Assembly (NCBI GenBank): GCA_022448105.1
Contig: JAKVAV010000034.1
Location: forward strand, 1-35,515
Direction: 5' to 3'
DNA length: 35,515 bases
DNA from: Flavobacteriales bacterium
Lineage (GTDB): Bacteria; Bacteroidota; Bacteroidia; Flavobacteriales_D; Cryomorphaceae
Position 1 is the stretch's first letter. Each line of letters opens with the position of its first letter. The position numbers and the translations under genes are program-made. Below the pieces are notes generated by a model. That model saw nothing but the letters and a program-made list of their open reading frames with translations. It was not told the DNA's origin and ran no database searches. Of the stretch, positions 26,370-34,134 are shown one piece after another.

Positions 26370-27705
26370 AGCGTAAAGAGTTGATCGGGTTTTGCATAGC
26401 CGCACGACGGGCTGGAGTGATACCGAAGATTAAGCCAACTGCGGCTGCAACACCAAATGAGATGAGTATAGACCCTATGGAGATTACTGTTTTTATCTCG
26501 GCCAGCTCAGAAACGAGAAATGCCATAGAAACTCCTAGTACAACTCCGATCAGGCCTCCGGAAACACTAATGAGAACTGACTCAAACATAAATTGATAGA
26601 TGATATCCTGCTTTTTAGCTCCGAGCGCAAGCCTTAAGCCAATCTCCTTGATTCGCTCTAGCACAGAGGCGAGCATAATATTCATAATGCCTATCCCTCC
26701 AACCAGAAGTGAAATGCCAGCAATGGCGCCCAGCACATAGTTGAATAATTCATTGTTTCTCTTTTGCTGTTTGAGCAAAAGCTCAGGTATCTCAATTTGA
26801 AAATCAATCACATTGAAATGTTTTCTCTCCAAAACCCTGCTTACAATCTCTGCAATAGGGGAGAGTAGCTCTGTCTTATCTACCTGAACAACCATTCGAT
26901 CTATTTGATGATAATTACGTGATTGAAGGGTGTTTTCTTCATCCTCATCTTCATCCCAATTGGCATTGGCTTTTTGGATCATTGCTTGGGTCACCAAATC
27001 TCGATTTTCATAACGTATGAGTACTGTATTTAGAGGTGTGTATACGTCCATATTATAATCTCGAATGCCCAAGCTGCTCACGCTCATCTCGCTGATGAGT
27101 CGTTGTTCTAAGACCCCTATGATCTCAAGCCACCTTGGACCAACTTTTAGTTTTTTTCCTATGGCATTTTCGGTAGGGAAAAATCTATTTTTAATAGACT
27201 TTCCGATCACACAAACTGGAGCTCCAACTTTTACCTGTTGCTGATTGAACATTTCTCCTTCTGAAACATCAAAGTTGAAAATGTCAAAGTAGACCGGCTC
27301 AACTCCAACCAATTTTGCCGAGCGTCTTATACCGTTACTAATGATGTAAGTGTCCAGCACAATTTCTGGACTAACTTTTTTTATGTTGGGAATAATTTCT
27401 TTGATTGACTCCGCATCGCTGAGTTTCAGGCCCGGAGAATACTTTTCTTTTTCTTTTAATCCAGTGCCTTGGTCGAGATTCTCTTCCGATTGTTCTATAA
27501 TGGGCTCGACAACTATGTTATTAACTCCTACGAGTTTCATCTGTTCGTTTAGCTCAGCTTGTGTTCCGTTGCCTATTGCGAGCATTGCTATTACAGCCGC
27601 TACTCCGAAAATGATTCCCAGAGCTGTGAGTAGACTTCTGGTCTGATTGCTAATGAGTGCCTCTAAGGCGATTCGAAAATTAGCTTTAAGTCTTTCGTCC
27701 AACAT
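26362..27705 (-). CDS. MacB-type ABC transporter permease (no fused ATPase)
   Basis: A 447-residue FtsX/MacB-fold permease: N-terminal helix (about 25-45, LLTALGIIFGVAAVIAMLAI), a large periplasmic MacB_PCD domain (about 46-315), then three C-terminal helices (about 318-345, 372-400 and 405-432). The conserved cytoplasmic loop ERIKEIGLRLALGAKKQDI, which contacts the ATPase, and the family-typical end TPARRAAMQNPINSLRYE are present. It is coupled to the adaptor gene (TAATG overlap) and to TolC. E. coli MacB carries an N-terminal nucleotide-binding domain; here it is absent and no ATPase gene is present in the window, so the ATPase must be encoded elsewhere. Confidence 0.9.
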   Translation of the reverse strand: MLDERLKANFRIALEALISNQTRSLLTALGIIFGVAAVIAMLAIGNGTQAELNEQMKLVGVNNIVVEPIIEQSEENLDQGTGLKEKEKYSPGLKLSDAESIKEIIPNIKKVSPEIVLDTYIISNGIRRSAKLVGVEPVYFDIFNFDVSEGEMFNQQQVKVGAPVCVIGKSIKNRFFPTENAIGKKLKVGPRWLEIIGVLEQRLISEMSVSSLGIRDYNMDVYTPLNTVLIRYENRDLVTQAMIQKANANWDEDEDEENTLQSRNYHQIDRMVVQVDKTELLSPIAEIVSRVLERKHFNVIDFQIEIPELLLKQQKRNNELFNYVLGAIAGISLLVGGIGIMNIMLASVLERIKEIGLRLALGAKKQDIIYQFMFESVLISVSGGLIGVVLGVSMAFLVSELAEIKTVISIGSILISFGVAAAVGLIFGITPARRAAMQNPINSLRYE

Positions 27706-29081
27706 TAAGCAGAGGGTCTTTTTCTTCCTTTCCCTTTCCCTCTTTGGCGCTTACCATCATCCTGATCAGCTTCTTCTTCTTCTTCTTCTTGATTGTTAAT
27801 TTGCTTTTCTTCAAGATTTCGTTTGCCATCCATTTCCGGAATTAGACTGACATTTTCGCCATCCATACCTTCAACTTTATTGAGATAAATTTCTTCTCCT
27901 TCATTTAATCCAGCCAGGATTACCACTTGATTTGTGTTGGAGGCTCCAATCATGACCTCTTGTTTCTTTGCGCTAAGGCCTGACTTCTTAAATACATATG
28001 TGATGCTGTCGTCTTGATTGAATAGTCCTTCAATTGGAATATGCAGAACTTGATCAAAGTTATTTGTAATGATTTGATTGCTCGTAGTCATGGATGGTTT
28101 CAAAAGATCGTCTTTCTCGTTTAGTTCAATATTTACCTGAAAGATCTTCGCATCTGAGTTTGGGCGCTGTTCACCCACATTGGCCACTTTGATGACCCCA
28201 CCGGTCAACTTTTTTTCAGGAAAGGCATCCAGTCCTATTTCCACTATCTGCCCTTCCTCAATTTTTCGAATGTCAACTTCATTTACGTAGGTCACCGAGA
28301 TCATTGTACTCAAGTCTGGTAGCGTGGCAACTACAGGATCCCAAGCGCTAATTTGCGAACCCTTGCCCATTGATTCTCCATTCCAGTCCTTTTTGTAGAT
28401 CACCATTCCATCCTCCGGGGCCATGATGGTAAAGCTTTGCAAAAGATCCATCATGCCGTCTAATTTTCTCTGCTCCTTTTGTTTACTGAAATTTACCTCT
28501 TGCATTTTAGCAATGTTTTGCTGCTCCTTTATTTCATAGTTTTCTTTTGCCTGATCGTAGGCCCTTTTTGCTTTAGTGAGGTCTATTTCTGCTTGTCGAA
28601 TCGTGGCCGGTGGCTCATATTGACTTTGATCTAGCTTGAGCTGCATTTCGTCTACGCTGTAGTTCAGATTGATGAGTTCATCCCTTGATTTTCTCATTTC
28701 TAGAGTCGTATCCAACTTTGTTTGAATGAGCTTGGATTCAATCTTTTCCATTTCTAACTGGCTATCCTGGATCTTATCGGAAAGTTCTGTAGGATCTATT
28801 TTTGCCACATACTCGCCCTTTTTGACGAAGGTTCCCTCTTCCACTATATCTTGTATAGTCATGTTCCAAATTCTATAACTTCTAGTGTTTTGAGGGCCTA
28901 ATATCTGTACAGAATTTTTTGCTTCAAGCTCACCTGTGGTAGTCACATCAACGATGAATTGACCTCTTTCGACTTTGGATATGACTCCTTCTGATACATT
29001 TCCAGAAGAGGTGGTTATAAAATAAATTATGGTGGCTACTGATGCGGCAGCAATCGCGATCGGGATGGTTTTGTTGTTCAT
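27705..29081 (-). CDS. Periplasmic adaptor (HlyD/MacA-like) of the efflux system
   Basis: Links the inner membrane permease to TolC across the periplasm. The 458-residue protein has one N-terminal membrane segment (IPIAIAAASVATIIYFI), a first lipoyl/beta-barrel half (VDVTTTGELEAKNSVQILGP), a long helical hairpin (about 100-215), the returning lipoyl half (FTIMAPEDGMVIYKKDWNGE) and a C-terminal beta domain. It ends in an unusual charged tail: a run of glutamates encoded by a TTC/GAA repeat, then KRQRGKGKGRKRP. The start is set at ATG 29081, six bases after a -7 box; a start at 29120 would overlap the promoter. The stop overlaps the permease start. Confidence 0.9.
   Translation of the reverse strand: MNNKTIPIAIAAASVATIIYFITTSSGNVSEGVISKVERGQFIVDVTTTGELEAKNSVQILGPQNTRSYRIWNMTIQDIVEEGTFVKKGEYVAKIDPTELSDKIQDSQLEMEKIESKLIQTKLDTTLEMRKSRDELINLNYSVDEMQLKLDQSQYEPPATIRQAEIDLTKAKRAYDQAKENYEIKEQQNIAKMQEVNFSKQKEQRKLDGMMDLLQSFTIMAPEDGMVIYKKDWNGESMGKGSQISAWDPVVATLPDLSTMISVTYVNEVDIRKIEEGQIVEIGLDAFPEKKLTGGVIKVANVGEQRPNSDAKIFQVNIELNEKDDLLKPSMTTSNQIITNNFDQVLHIPIEGLFNQDDSITYVFKKSGLSAKKQEVMIGASNTNQVVILAGLNEGEEIYLNKVEGMDGENVSLIPEMDGKRNLEEKQINNQEEEEEEADQDDGKRQRGKGKGRKRPSA
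27770..27790. repeat. Trinucleotide (TTC/GAA) repeat in the adaptor gene
   Basis: Seven consecutive TTC units on the plus strand encode the glutamate run in the adaptor's C-terminal tail. Changes in copy number would be in frame and would only alter the length of the acidic run. Confidence 0.8.
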
Positions 29082-29087
29082 GGTTTG

Positions 29088-29120
29088 CGAATATAGGCCG
29101 TTAACCTGCTGTGAAACCAA
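29088..29120 (-). promoter_or_regulatory. Candidate promoter of the efflux operon
   Basis: On the minus strand TTG (29118-29120), a 22-base spacer and TATATTCG (29088-29095), then six bases to the adaptor ATG. It is close to the Bacteroidota consensus and implies a near-leaderless mRNA. Confidence 0.45.
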
Positions 29121-29181
29121 TAGTGAGAGAATTTAACCAGTTAAGGATTGTTAACTTAACTCATCTTAAAAATTTGGATAG

Positions 29182-29916
29182 TTAACTAGATATTCTTTTT
29201 ACAATCCTCAATCGATGACTATATTCTTGAATGTCTGAGTTAAAGATACCCTGATGGTCAATGCGATCTATGCGAACATGGCCACTGGCGTGCACAATGT
29301 GTTCGCCATCGATGAGAATTCCTACGTGTGTGATATTCCCTTCTTCATTATCAAAAAAGGCCAAATCTCCGGGTAGTGCTGTCTCTACAAAATCTATAGT
29401 TTCCCCAATTTCTGCCTGCTGATATGCATCACGAGGCAATTGAATACCGCAGCAGGAATAAACGACTTGTACCAGTCCAGAGCAGTCTATTCCCAGAACA
29501 GACTTTCCGCCCCATAAATAGGGCGCGCCCAAAAACCTTCTGGCAAATTCAGCTGGTTTTGAGGGCGTATCAGAAACTTCATGGTCGAACTGAAAATTCT
29601 TGTTCCCGATCGAGAACTTTCCTCGCCTTATTTTTGCGCCTGCCGGCAGCTGCCAAATTTCAGAACTGCACTGTATTGATTGTAGGGTGGATCTCACAAC
29701 GGTATCAAGATCAAAATCGTTTTGATCTTCGTTGTGCTGTTTCCTGTCAATCCAACATTCGTACTGGTCAGAGAGAATTTTGATCAAGACCCATTTCTTC
29801 TGAAGCTGGAGGATTTCATATCTTTCACCAAACAGCAATTGGGTGATCATTTCGCTCTTGTCGCTAGGCTCTCTGCGGCCTGGAACAAGAGGTAAAGCTA
29901 TGCAACCAAAATTCAT
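29182..29916 (-). CDS. NlpC/P60 (C40) cysteine peptidase with N-terminal SH3b-like domain
   Basis: Likely gamma-D-glutamyl-diamino acid peptidase acting on cell wall peptides. The 244-residue protein has a bacterial SH3-like N-terminal region (about 1-60, VPGRREPSDKSEMITQLLFG) and the catalytic domain (about 118-244) with PYLWGGKS, catalytic Cys145 in GIDCSGLVQ, His197 in ITHVGI and the third polar residue His209 in IVHAS. No signal peptide is present, which suits the cytosolic dipeptidyl-peptidase VI group that recycles murein peptides rather than a secreted hydrolase. Single gene with its own -7 box four bases from the ATG. Confidence 0.9.
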   Translation of the reverse strand: MNFGCIALPLVPGRREPSDKSEMITQLLFGERYEILQLQKKWVLIKILSDQYECWIDRKQHNEDQNDFDLDTVVRSTLQSIQCSSEIWQLPAGAKIRRGKFSIGNKNFQFDHEVSDTPSKPAEFARRFLGAPYLWGGKSVLGIDCSGLVQVVYSCCGIQLPRDAYQQAEIGETIDFVETALPGDLAFFDNEEGNITHVGILIDGEHIVHASGHVRIDRIDHQGIFNSDIQEYSHRLRIVKRISS

Positions 29917-29920
29917 GGTG

Positions 29921-29928
29921 GAAAGATA
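29921..29928 (-). promoter_or_regulatory. -7 promoter box of the C40 peptidase gene
   Basis: On the minus strand TATCTTTC, one mismatch from TAnnTTTG, ends four bases before the ATG at 29916. Leaderless transcription is expected. Confidence 0.4.
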
Positions 29929-29984
29929 GAAAAGAGATGAATGAGTCGGACGTAATTTCTGTGAAGGTTTGACGAGGTGTTCTC

Positions 29985-30389
29985 TTATGGATTTATTATC
30001 AAGCCATAAGGAAATCGATTGTCTCGCTTATTTTTCGTTCCTGACCAGGTGCCTCGGAAATCATTTTCTTGAGCGTTCCAATTTCCATCGAGATTTGATT
30101 CAGTCAAAAAGGCATTGTATACGGCATCTCTGCCAAATACAATTGCGGTCATTACCAATTCACCACTTTCATTCACTCTACCACTAAGCGAAAAGCCTTG
30201 AGATTGATCTACTGGCGTCATAACGCCTTTAGCTGACCCATCTTCGTCAATTCCGATCTTCCAAGTTCCCGCTCTATCACCAGCGAAGGAGCCTTGCCAA
30301 ACTCCTTCGTATTGATCCAAATTATCATTGTTGCAACTGACTAGTAAGAGAGATGAAAAGCAGATAAGTAAAAGTTTATGTAAAGTCAT
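29985..30389 (-). CDS. Hypothetical lipoprotein
   Basis: A 134-residue protein with a lipoprotein signal (KLLLICFSSLLLVSC, lipobox LVSC, lipidated Cys19) followed by a short polar linker and an all-beta-looking domain: YEGVWQGSFAGDRAGTWKIGIDEDGS, later LDGNWNAQ and FRGTWSGT. The repeated G-x-W-x-G pattern resembles small lipocalin-like or META-like barrel proteins, but no family is claimed. Monocistronic, upstream of the C40 peptidase on the same strand with a 68-base gap. Confidence 0.75.
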   Translation of the reverse strand: MTLHKLLLICFSSLLLVSCNNDNLDQYEGVWQGSFAGDRAGTWKIGIDEDGSAKGVMTPVDQSQGFSLSGRVNESGELVMTAIVFGRDAVYNAFLTESNLDGNWNAQENDFRGTWSGTKNKRDNRFPYGLIINP

Positions 30390-30481
30390 CGCTTTCAGTG
30401 TGGCCGTTAAAATTACAACAAAGCCAAGTTAGTTTCAAGAGATCTCTTCGCTCACCTCAAGTGGTAAGTCTTGTTCTTGAG

Positions 30482-30514
30482 TTGCACCCATTCTATTTAA
30501 GACAATTATTTTTG
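30482..30514 (+). promoter_or_regulatory. Candidate promoter of the YkgJ-family gene
   Basis: TTG (30482-30484), a 22-base spacer and TATTTTTG (30507-30514), an exact -7 match ending four bases before the ATG at 30519. Confidence 0.5.
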
Positions 30515-30518
30515 TGGA

Positions 30519-31004
30519 ATGGAATACGGGCAAATATTGCTACAAGGTAGCCATAAGAACAAGGCCAATAAAAAGCTATTAGGAAAACTGAGAAAGTTAA
30601 AATCCAATCGGCTAGACCGCCAAGCGCAAAAGGCACATGATGAGGCCTTTGAAGAAATAGATTGCCTCAAATGTGCCAATTGCTGTAAAACCACAAGTCC
30701 GGGAATGAAAGAAAGAGATGTGGAGCGGCTTGCTAAGCATTTACGGGAGCGGCCTTCTGCTGTGATTGAAGCATATATGGTTCTAGACAGCGATGGCGAC
30801 TATGTTTTCAAATCAGCGCCTTGTCCTTTTCTAGGAGGTGATAACTATTGTTCGGTATACGAAGCTCGGCCCAATGCTTGTCGTGAATACCCTCATACGA
30901 ACAGAAAACGATTTCATCAGCTTCTCAATCTTACCCTTAAGAATACTGAAATCTGTCCAGCAGCGGTCAAGGTTTTTGATAGGCTAGGAGAACTCAATCG
31001 CTAG
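30519..31004 (+). CDS. YkgJ-family cysteine cluster protein
   Basis: A 161-residue protein with the family's metal-ligand pattern: CLKCANCC (Cys49, 52, 55, 56), then APCPFLGGDNYCSVYEARPNACREYP (Cys102, 111, 121). These proteins are thought to hold zinc or an iron-sulfur cluster; the reaction is not known. The first 45 residues are basic and helical (KNKANKKLLGKLRKLKSNRL). Its stop overlaps by four bases the convergent gene at 31001. Confidence 0.88.
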   Translation: MEYGQILLQGSHKNKANKKLLGKLRKLKSNRLDRQAQKAHDEAFEEIDCLKCANCCKTTSPGMKERDVERLAKHLRERPSAVIEAYMVLDSDGDYVFKSAPCPFLGGDNYCSVYEARPNACREYPHTNRKRFHQLLNLTLKNTEICPAAVKVFDRLGELNR

Positions 31005-31384
31005 CGGGCAAACCAACAACGAATGATTTTCCCCTTTTCGATCTCGTAAATGGCCATGATTTCAAAAGGCTCAGATCTACCTGTAATATATTCATGATCG
31101 AAGACAAAGTTGCCCTGTACCATTCTTCCCATTAGGGTTGATTTGTTCTCGGGATTTGACTCAAACATTGCTCCGTATCTCTTCCTGATTTCTTCTCTTC
31201 CAACCATTGAAGGCAATGTATCTCCAATATTCCGGTAGACTTCAGCATTTTCCGAGAATACACTGGCGAATGCATCAATGTCTTGTTTGTTGTAAGCGTC
31301 GAGTTGGGTTTGTGCGACTTCTAGTGGAGATTGTGCTATCAATGTTGTGCTGATCAAACAAGCAATGAGGAATAGAATTCTCAT
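31001..31384 (-). CDS. Exported SnoaL/NTF2-like protein (DUF4440 type)
   Basis: A 127-residue protein with a signal peptide (ILFLIACLISTTLIAQS) followed by an NTF2-like fold: VAQTQLDAYNKQDIDAFASVFSENAEVY (helix and first strands), GREEIRKRYGAMFES and the final IMAIYEIEKGKIIRCWF. NTF2-like proteins include ketosteroid isomerase-like enzymes and ligand binders; a specific activity cannot be read from the sequence. Monocistronic; convergent with the YkgJ-family gene. Confidence 0.82.
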   Translation of the reverse strand: MRILFLIACLISTTLIAQSPLEVAQTQLDAYNKQDIDAFASVFSENAEVYRNIGDTLPSMVGREEIRKRYGAMFESNPENKSTLMGRMVQGNFVFDHEYITGRSEPFEIMAIYEIEKGKIIRCWFAR

Positions 31385-31466
31385 GGTTTTTCTTTTTGAG
31401 TACTGATTTGCAATAGCGTAAATAGGTTACAAAGCAGAGGAGGACTTTGTTCGGAAAATAGCAGAT

Positions 31467-31874
31467 ATGATCGATTTAGGAAAATCCATCTATGAGGAAA
31501 CCCATCGTTTTGAAAGGATCAGTGTTCGTCAGATTTTAATCAATCCAAAAATTCGAAATTATCCAGATCTTTTCCTGGTTTGCAGAGAAATCAGAAATGG
31601 GAAAGTCTATGAATATCTTATAGGACTGGAGCTGCGGCAACTGAACCAGATTTTAATGCGATTCGTTGAAAACACAGATCGAATTCCTATTGCTGAGCGA
31701 TGTTGTGATTTCTTAATTTCCAAAAAGCAAACAGGAGAAATCTCATTAAATGAGGCAATAGGAAAACCTCTAGAAATTTCTGGATTTGATCTGGTAACAA
31801 AGGTTAAAATGTTTTCCTCCGAGGTAGGGGACAATGTCAATGGGTTGTATTATTTCCAGTTACTTGATTTATAG
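31467..31874 (+). CDS. Hypothetical protein, 135 residues
   Basis: Soluble, mixed alpha/beta-looking protein with no signal peptide or membrane segment. Segments such as FERISVRQILINPKIRNYPDLFLVCREI and YEYLIGLELRQLNQILMRFV suggest alternating strands and helices; it has three cysteines, two adjacent (ERCCDF). No family was recognised. The frame is well supported by length, start context and lack of competing frames. A perfect inverted repeat lies just downstream (31886-31904). Confidence 0.6.
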   Translation: MIDLGKSIYEETHRFERISVRQILINPKIRNYPDLFLVCREIRNGKVYEYLIGLELRQLNQILMRFVENTDRIPIAERCCDFLISKKQTGEISLNEAIGKPLEISGFDLVTKVKMFSSEVGDNVNGLYYFQLLDL

Positions 31875-31885
31875 TGATTTAATTA

Positions 31886-31904
31886 AACGTAAATAGATTA
31901 CGTT
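31886..31904. promoter_or_regulatory. Perfect inverted repeat between two hypothetical genes (possible operator)
   Basis: AACGTAA (31886-31892), five bases, TTACGTT (31898-31904). There is no U-tract behind it. It lies 12 bases after one gene and 30 bases before the next, so it could be an operator for the 31935 gene. Confidence 0.3.
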
Positions 31905-31934
31905 CTAAGAATCGAGTTTTGACATGATTAATAA

Positions 31935-32186
31935 ATGAAGATCATGAAAAATTTGTCAGACGCACACCGCTACATCCACTCTTTCCCAAGACCAAATGGG
32001 TTAAACACCAATTCTTGGAACGCGCTTAAAAGACTTGCTTACCACGCGTGGGAATGTCACTTCAGCCAAAATAGATTTAAACACAACATCAACTTCTTGT
32101 GCAAGGAATTCTACTTTATGATTAAGACTCCAGAAGGACAATTTATTGTTCCGGAAGGTAGCTTTTCTTATGATCCTTCTCTTTAA
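31935..32186 (+). CDS. Hypothetical protein, 83 residues
   Basis: Small soluble protein rich in His, Phe, Tyr and Asn (DAHRYIHSFPRPNGLN, AYHAWECHFSQNRFKHNIN), ending FIVPEGSFSYDPSL. No signal peptide or known motif. The start could also be the ATG at 31944 (MKNLSD). It shares the orientation of the 31467 gene with a 60-base gap holding an inverted repeat. No family was recognised. Confidence 0.5.
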   Translation: MKIMKNLSDAHRYIHSFPRPNGLNTNSWNALKRLAYHAWECHFSQNRFKHNINFLCKEFYFMIKTPEGQFIVPEGSFSYDPSL

Positions 32187-32443
32187 AAAATGTCGACGGA
32201 TTCAATGATTATTCTGCATGTAAATTGGATCATGTTTTCTGAAAGAATTATCATTCTCGGTTGCGGATATTGATTTTAAGCAAAAGCTATTACCTAAATT
32301 ACCTGTGGATAAGGCCAAATGAATAGTTGAAGGCATGAAACATTCTTGTTTACCAGCTTCTGTCCAGCAAAATGGTGGTGTCTTTAATCCTTGTTTTACT
32401 ATTTTCAGAAAAATTTTTCTTTTGCATCTCTAATAAAGAATAA

Positions 32444-33370
32444 ATGAAACATTTAGCCTTAGTTTTTTTCACAATATTTTCGTTTAGTTCAATGGCCCAA
32501 ACTGTCAATGTTTCTGGTATTGAAAAGTTACGAGAAGGTAAATTGATAGCAGCGCTGACAGGGAATGAGGAGGTTGATAATGCTTTTAAAGATGCATTAT
32601 CAACTTTTTGGGATATCACTGAGATAGAGGAGTTTTTGCCTTACAAGGATGCGAAAGAGAAGGCAAAAAATGATAAGTCTACATATTTAATCTATATCAC
32701 TTCTGGTTCTTCTATTGGTCCTTCTCGATCAGCTTCCAGTTCAAATGCCAGTTATCGTTATATCTCCAAAAGTAAGAGGGTCAAAATCTCGAGTGGAAAG
32801 AAAAACTCCAACCCAATCTTATATTGCTATTTTCCTTCATCGAGCGATGGTAGAGCCACAAAGGAATCATTGTTTTTTGCAGTGGCGAACATGCAATATA
32901 CCGCAGAGACAATGCTAAACGATGGAATCAAGAGCACACTGAAGTGGAATAAAATTTATAACAAGTTTAACCAGGAATTGAAGGATCTTACAATTTACCT
33001 TTTTGAAGGATGGGTTGAATCTGGACTCACATCAGAAAGGGTGCAAGAGATTTATCCAGCATCTATCAAGGTCGTTACGTTCGATGAGTGGAGTGAAGTT
33101 GTCTTAACAAGAAAAGAGGGTGCTGCGTATTGTCTCATTGCACCTATTCCACAGGCTGGTAAGTATACTTATGTTCATTATTTCATGAAATCAGGAGAAG
33201 CCAAAGTCCTTGGAACGTCATACTCATTGGTAAATCCTACTTTTAAAGGACCTGAGATGTCTGTTGGCGGTGTAAACTTTATTGGAGAAGATATTGATTT
33301 ATCGAAAGTTAACTCAGGATATATTACAGAACAGAACGTAAAGAAGTATACAAAAATGATTGCTGATTGA
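32444..33370 (+). CDS. Hypothetical exported protein, 308 residues
   Basis: A signal peptide is clear (LALVFFTIFSFSSMAQ, cleavage after MAQ or SMA). The mature protein begins VNVSGIEKLREGKLIAALTG and includes a serine-rich stretch (SGSSIGPSRSASSSNASYRY, about 88-107) and a C-terminal region with YVHYFMKSGEAKVLGTSYSL. No cysteine cluster, lipobox or T9SS tail is present, so a periplasmic location is likely. No family was recognised. The 257 bases before it hold no other gene; no clear promoter box was found, although TTCTTTTG lies about 20 bases before the ATG. Confidence 0.7.
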   Translation: MKHLALVFFTIFSFSSMAQTVNVSGIEKLREGKLIAALTGNEEVDNAFKDALSTFWDITEIEEFLPYKDAKEKAKNDKSTYLIYITSGSSIGPSRSASSSNASYRYISKSKRVKISSGKKNSNPILYCYFPSSSDGRATKESLFFAVANMQYTAETMLNDGIKSTLKWNKIYNKFNQELKDLTIYLFEGWVESGLTSERVQEIYPASIKVVTFDEWSEVVLTRKEGAAYCLIAPIPQAGKYTYVHYFMKSGEAKVLGTSYSLVNPTFKGPEMSVGGVNFIGEDIDLSKVNSGYITEQNVKKYTKMIAD

Positions 33371-33407
33371 CATTGACCTGAACTGTTTGCTGACTTGTAT
33401 TGATCAA

Positions 33408-33438
33408 TAAAAAAAGCCACCAGATGTTTCCGGCGGCT
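33408..33438 (-). terminator. Intrinsic terminator of ndk
   Basis: On the minus strand AGCCGCCGGA-AACA-TCTGGTGGCT forms a 10-base-pair stem (two G-U pairs) with a four-base loop followed by seven to eight T residues (plus A-run 33408-33415). It lies about 34 bases after the ndk stop and between convergent genes. Confidence 0.85.
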
Positions 33439-33471
33439 CTTGGCTTTGATATTACTAAAAGCTCAAAATAT

Positions 33472-33894
33472 TTATCCCACCATCTCTCTTCCTGAGAAGT
33501 GAAAGTTGCTTTCGATCTCTGCGTTTTCGTCGCTGTCAGATCCGTGTACCGCGTTCTTTGCTTTTGACTCTGCGTATAATTTTCTGATGGTGCCATCTTC
33601 TGCTTCAGCTGGATCAGTCGCTCCAATGAGTTTACGGAAGTCTGCCACCGCGTTATCTTTTTCAAGCACTGCGGCAACAATAGGTCCGCTAGTCATGTAC
33701 TCTACAAGCTCTCCGAAGAATGGACGCTCGCTGTGCACCGCGTAAAAAGTTTCGGCCTCGCTTTGATTGAGGTGAGTTAATTTCATCGCTTTGATAGTAA
33801 AGCCCGCCTCGATGATCATGTCAATGATTTTTCCTGTGCTATTTGATTCAACAGCATCGGGCTTGATCATAGTGAAGGTTCTATTTGTTGCCAT
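33472..33894 (-). CDS. ndk: Nucleoside diphosphate kinase
   Basis: Transfers the terminal phosphate from ATP to NDPs through a phospho-histidine, balancing nucleotide pools. The 140-residue protein begins [10 protein letters not shown], has [16 protein letters not shown] and the active-site His117 in NAVHGSDS, followed by AEIESNFHF. Length and motifs are those of the standard family. Single gene with its own terminator; a possible -7 box TACCTTCG (minus strand, 33931-33938) lies 36 bases before the ATG. Confidence 0.97.
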   Translation of the reverse strand: MATNRTFTMIKPDAVESNSTGKIIDMIIEAGFTIKAMKLTHLNQSEAETFYAVHSERPFFGELVEYMTSGPIVAAVLEKDNAVADFRKLIGATDPAEAEDGTIRKLYAESKAKNAVHGSDSDENAEIESNFHFSGREMVG

Positions 33895-34134
33895 TTTTAA
33901 TTTGTTTTAGGTCTTTTTCAAAATTCGGCGCGAAGGTAGTTATTTGGTATTGAGAATTGAGTATGAAGTGCTAGGTTATTTTGGATGGTTTTGTCTGCTT
34001 TCGCACTGCTGATCCTACAATGAAATACAGTCCTATATTCTTCTGGATTTCACAAAAAATAGAACGGACGCAGTAAACCTGAGTCCTTATCCCATCTCTT
34101 AAATCAACACCCTCGTTTTTTTTAGACCCAATCG

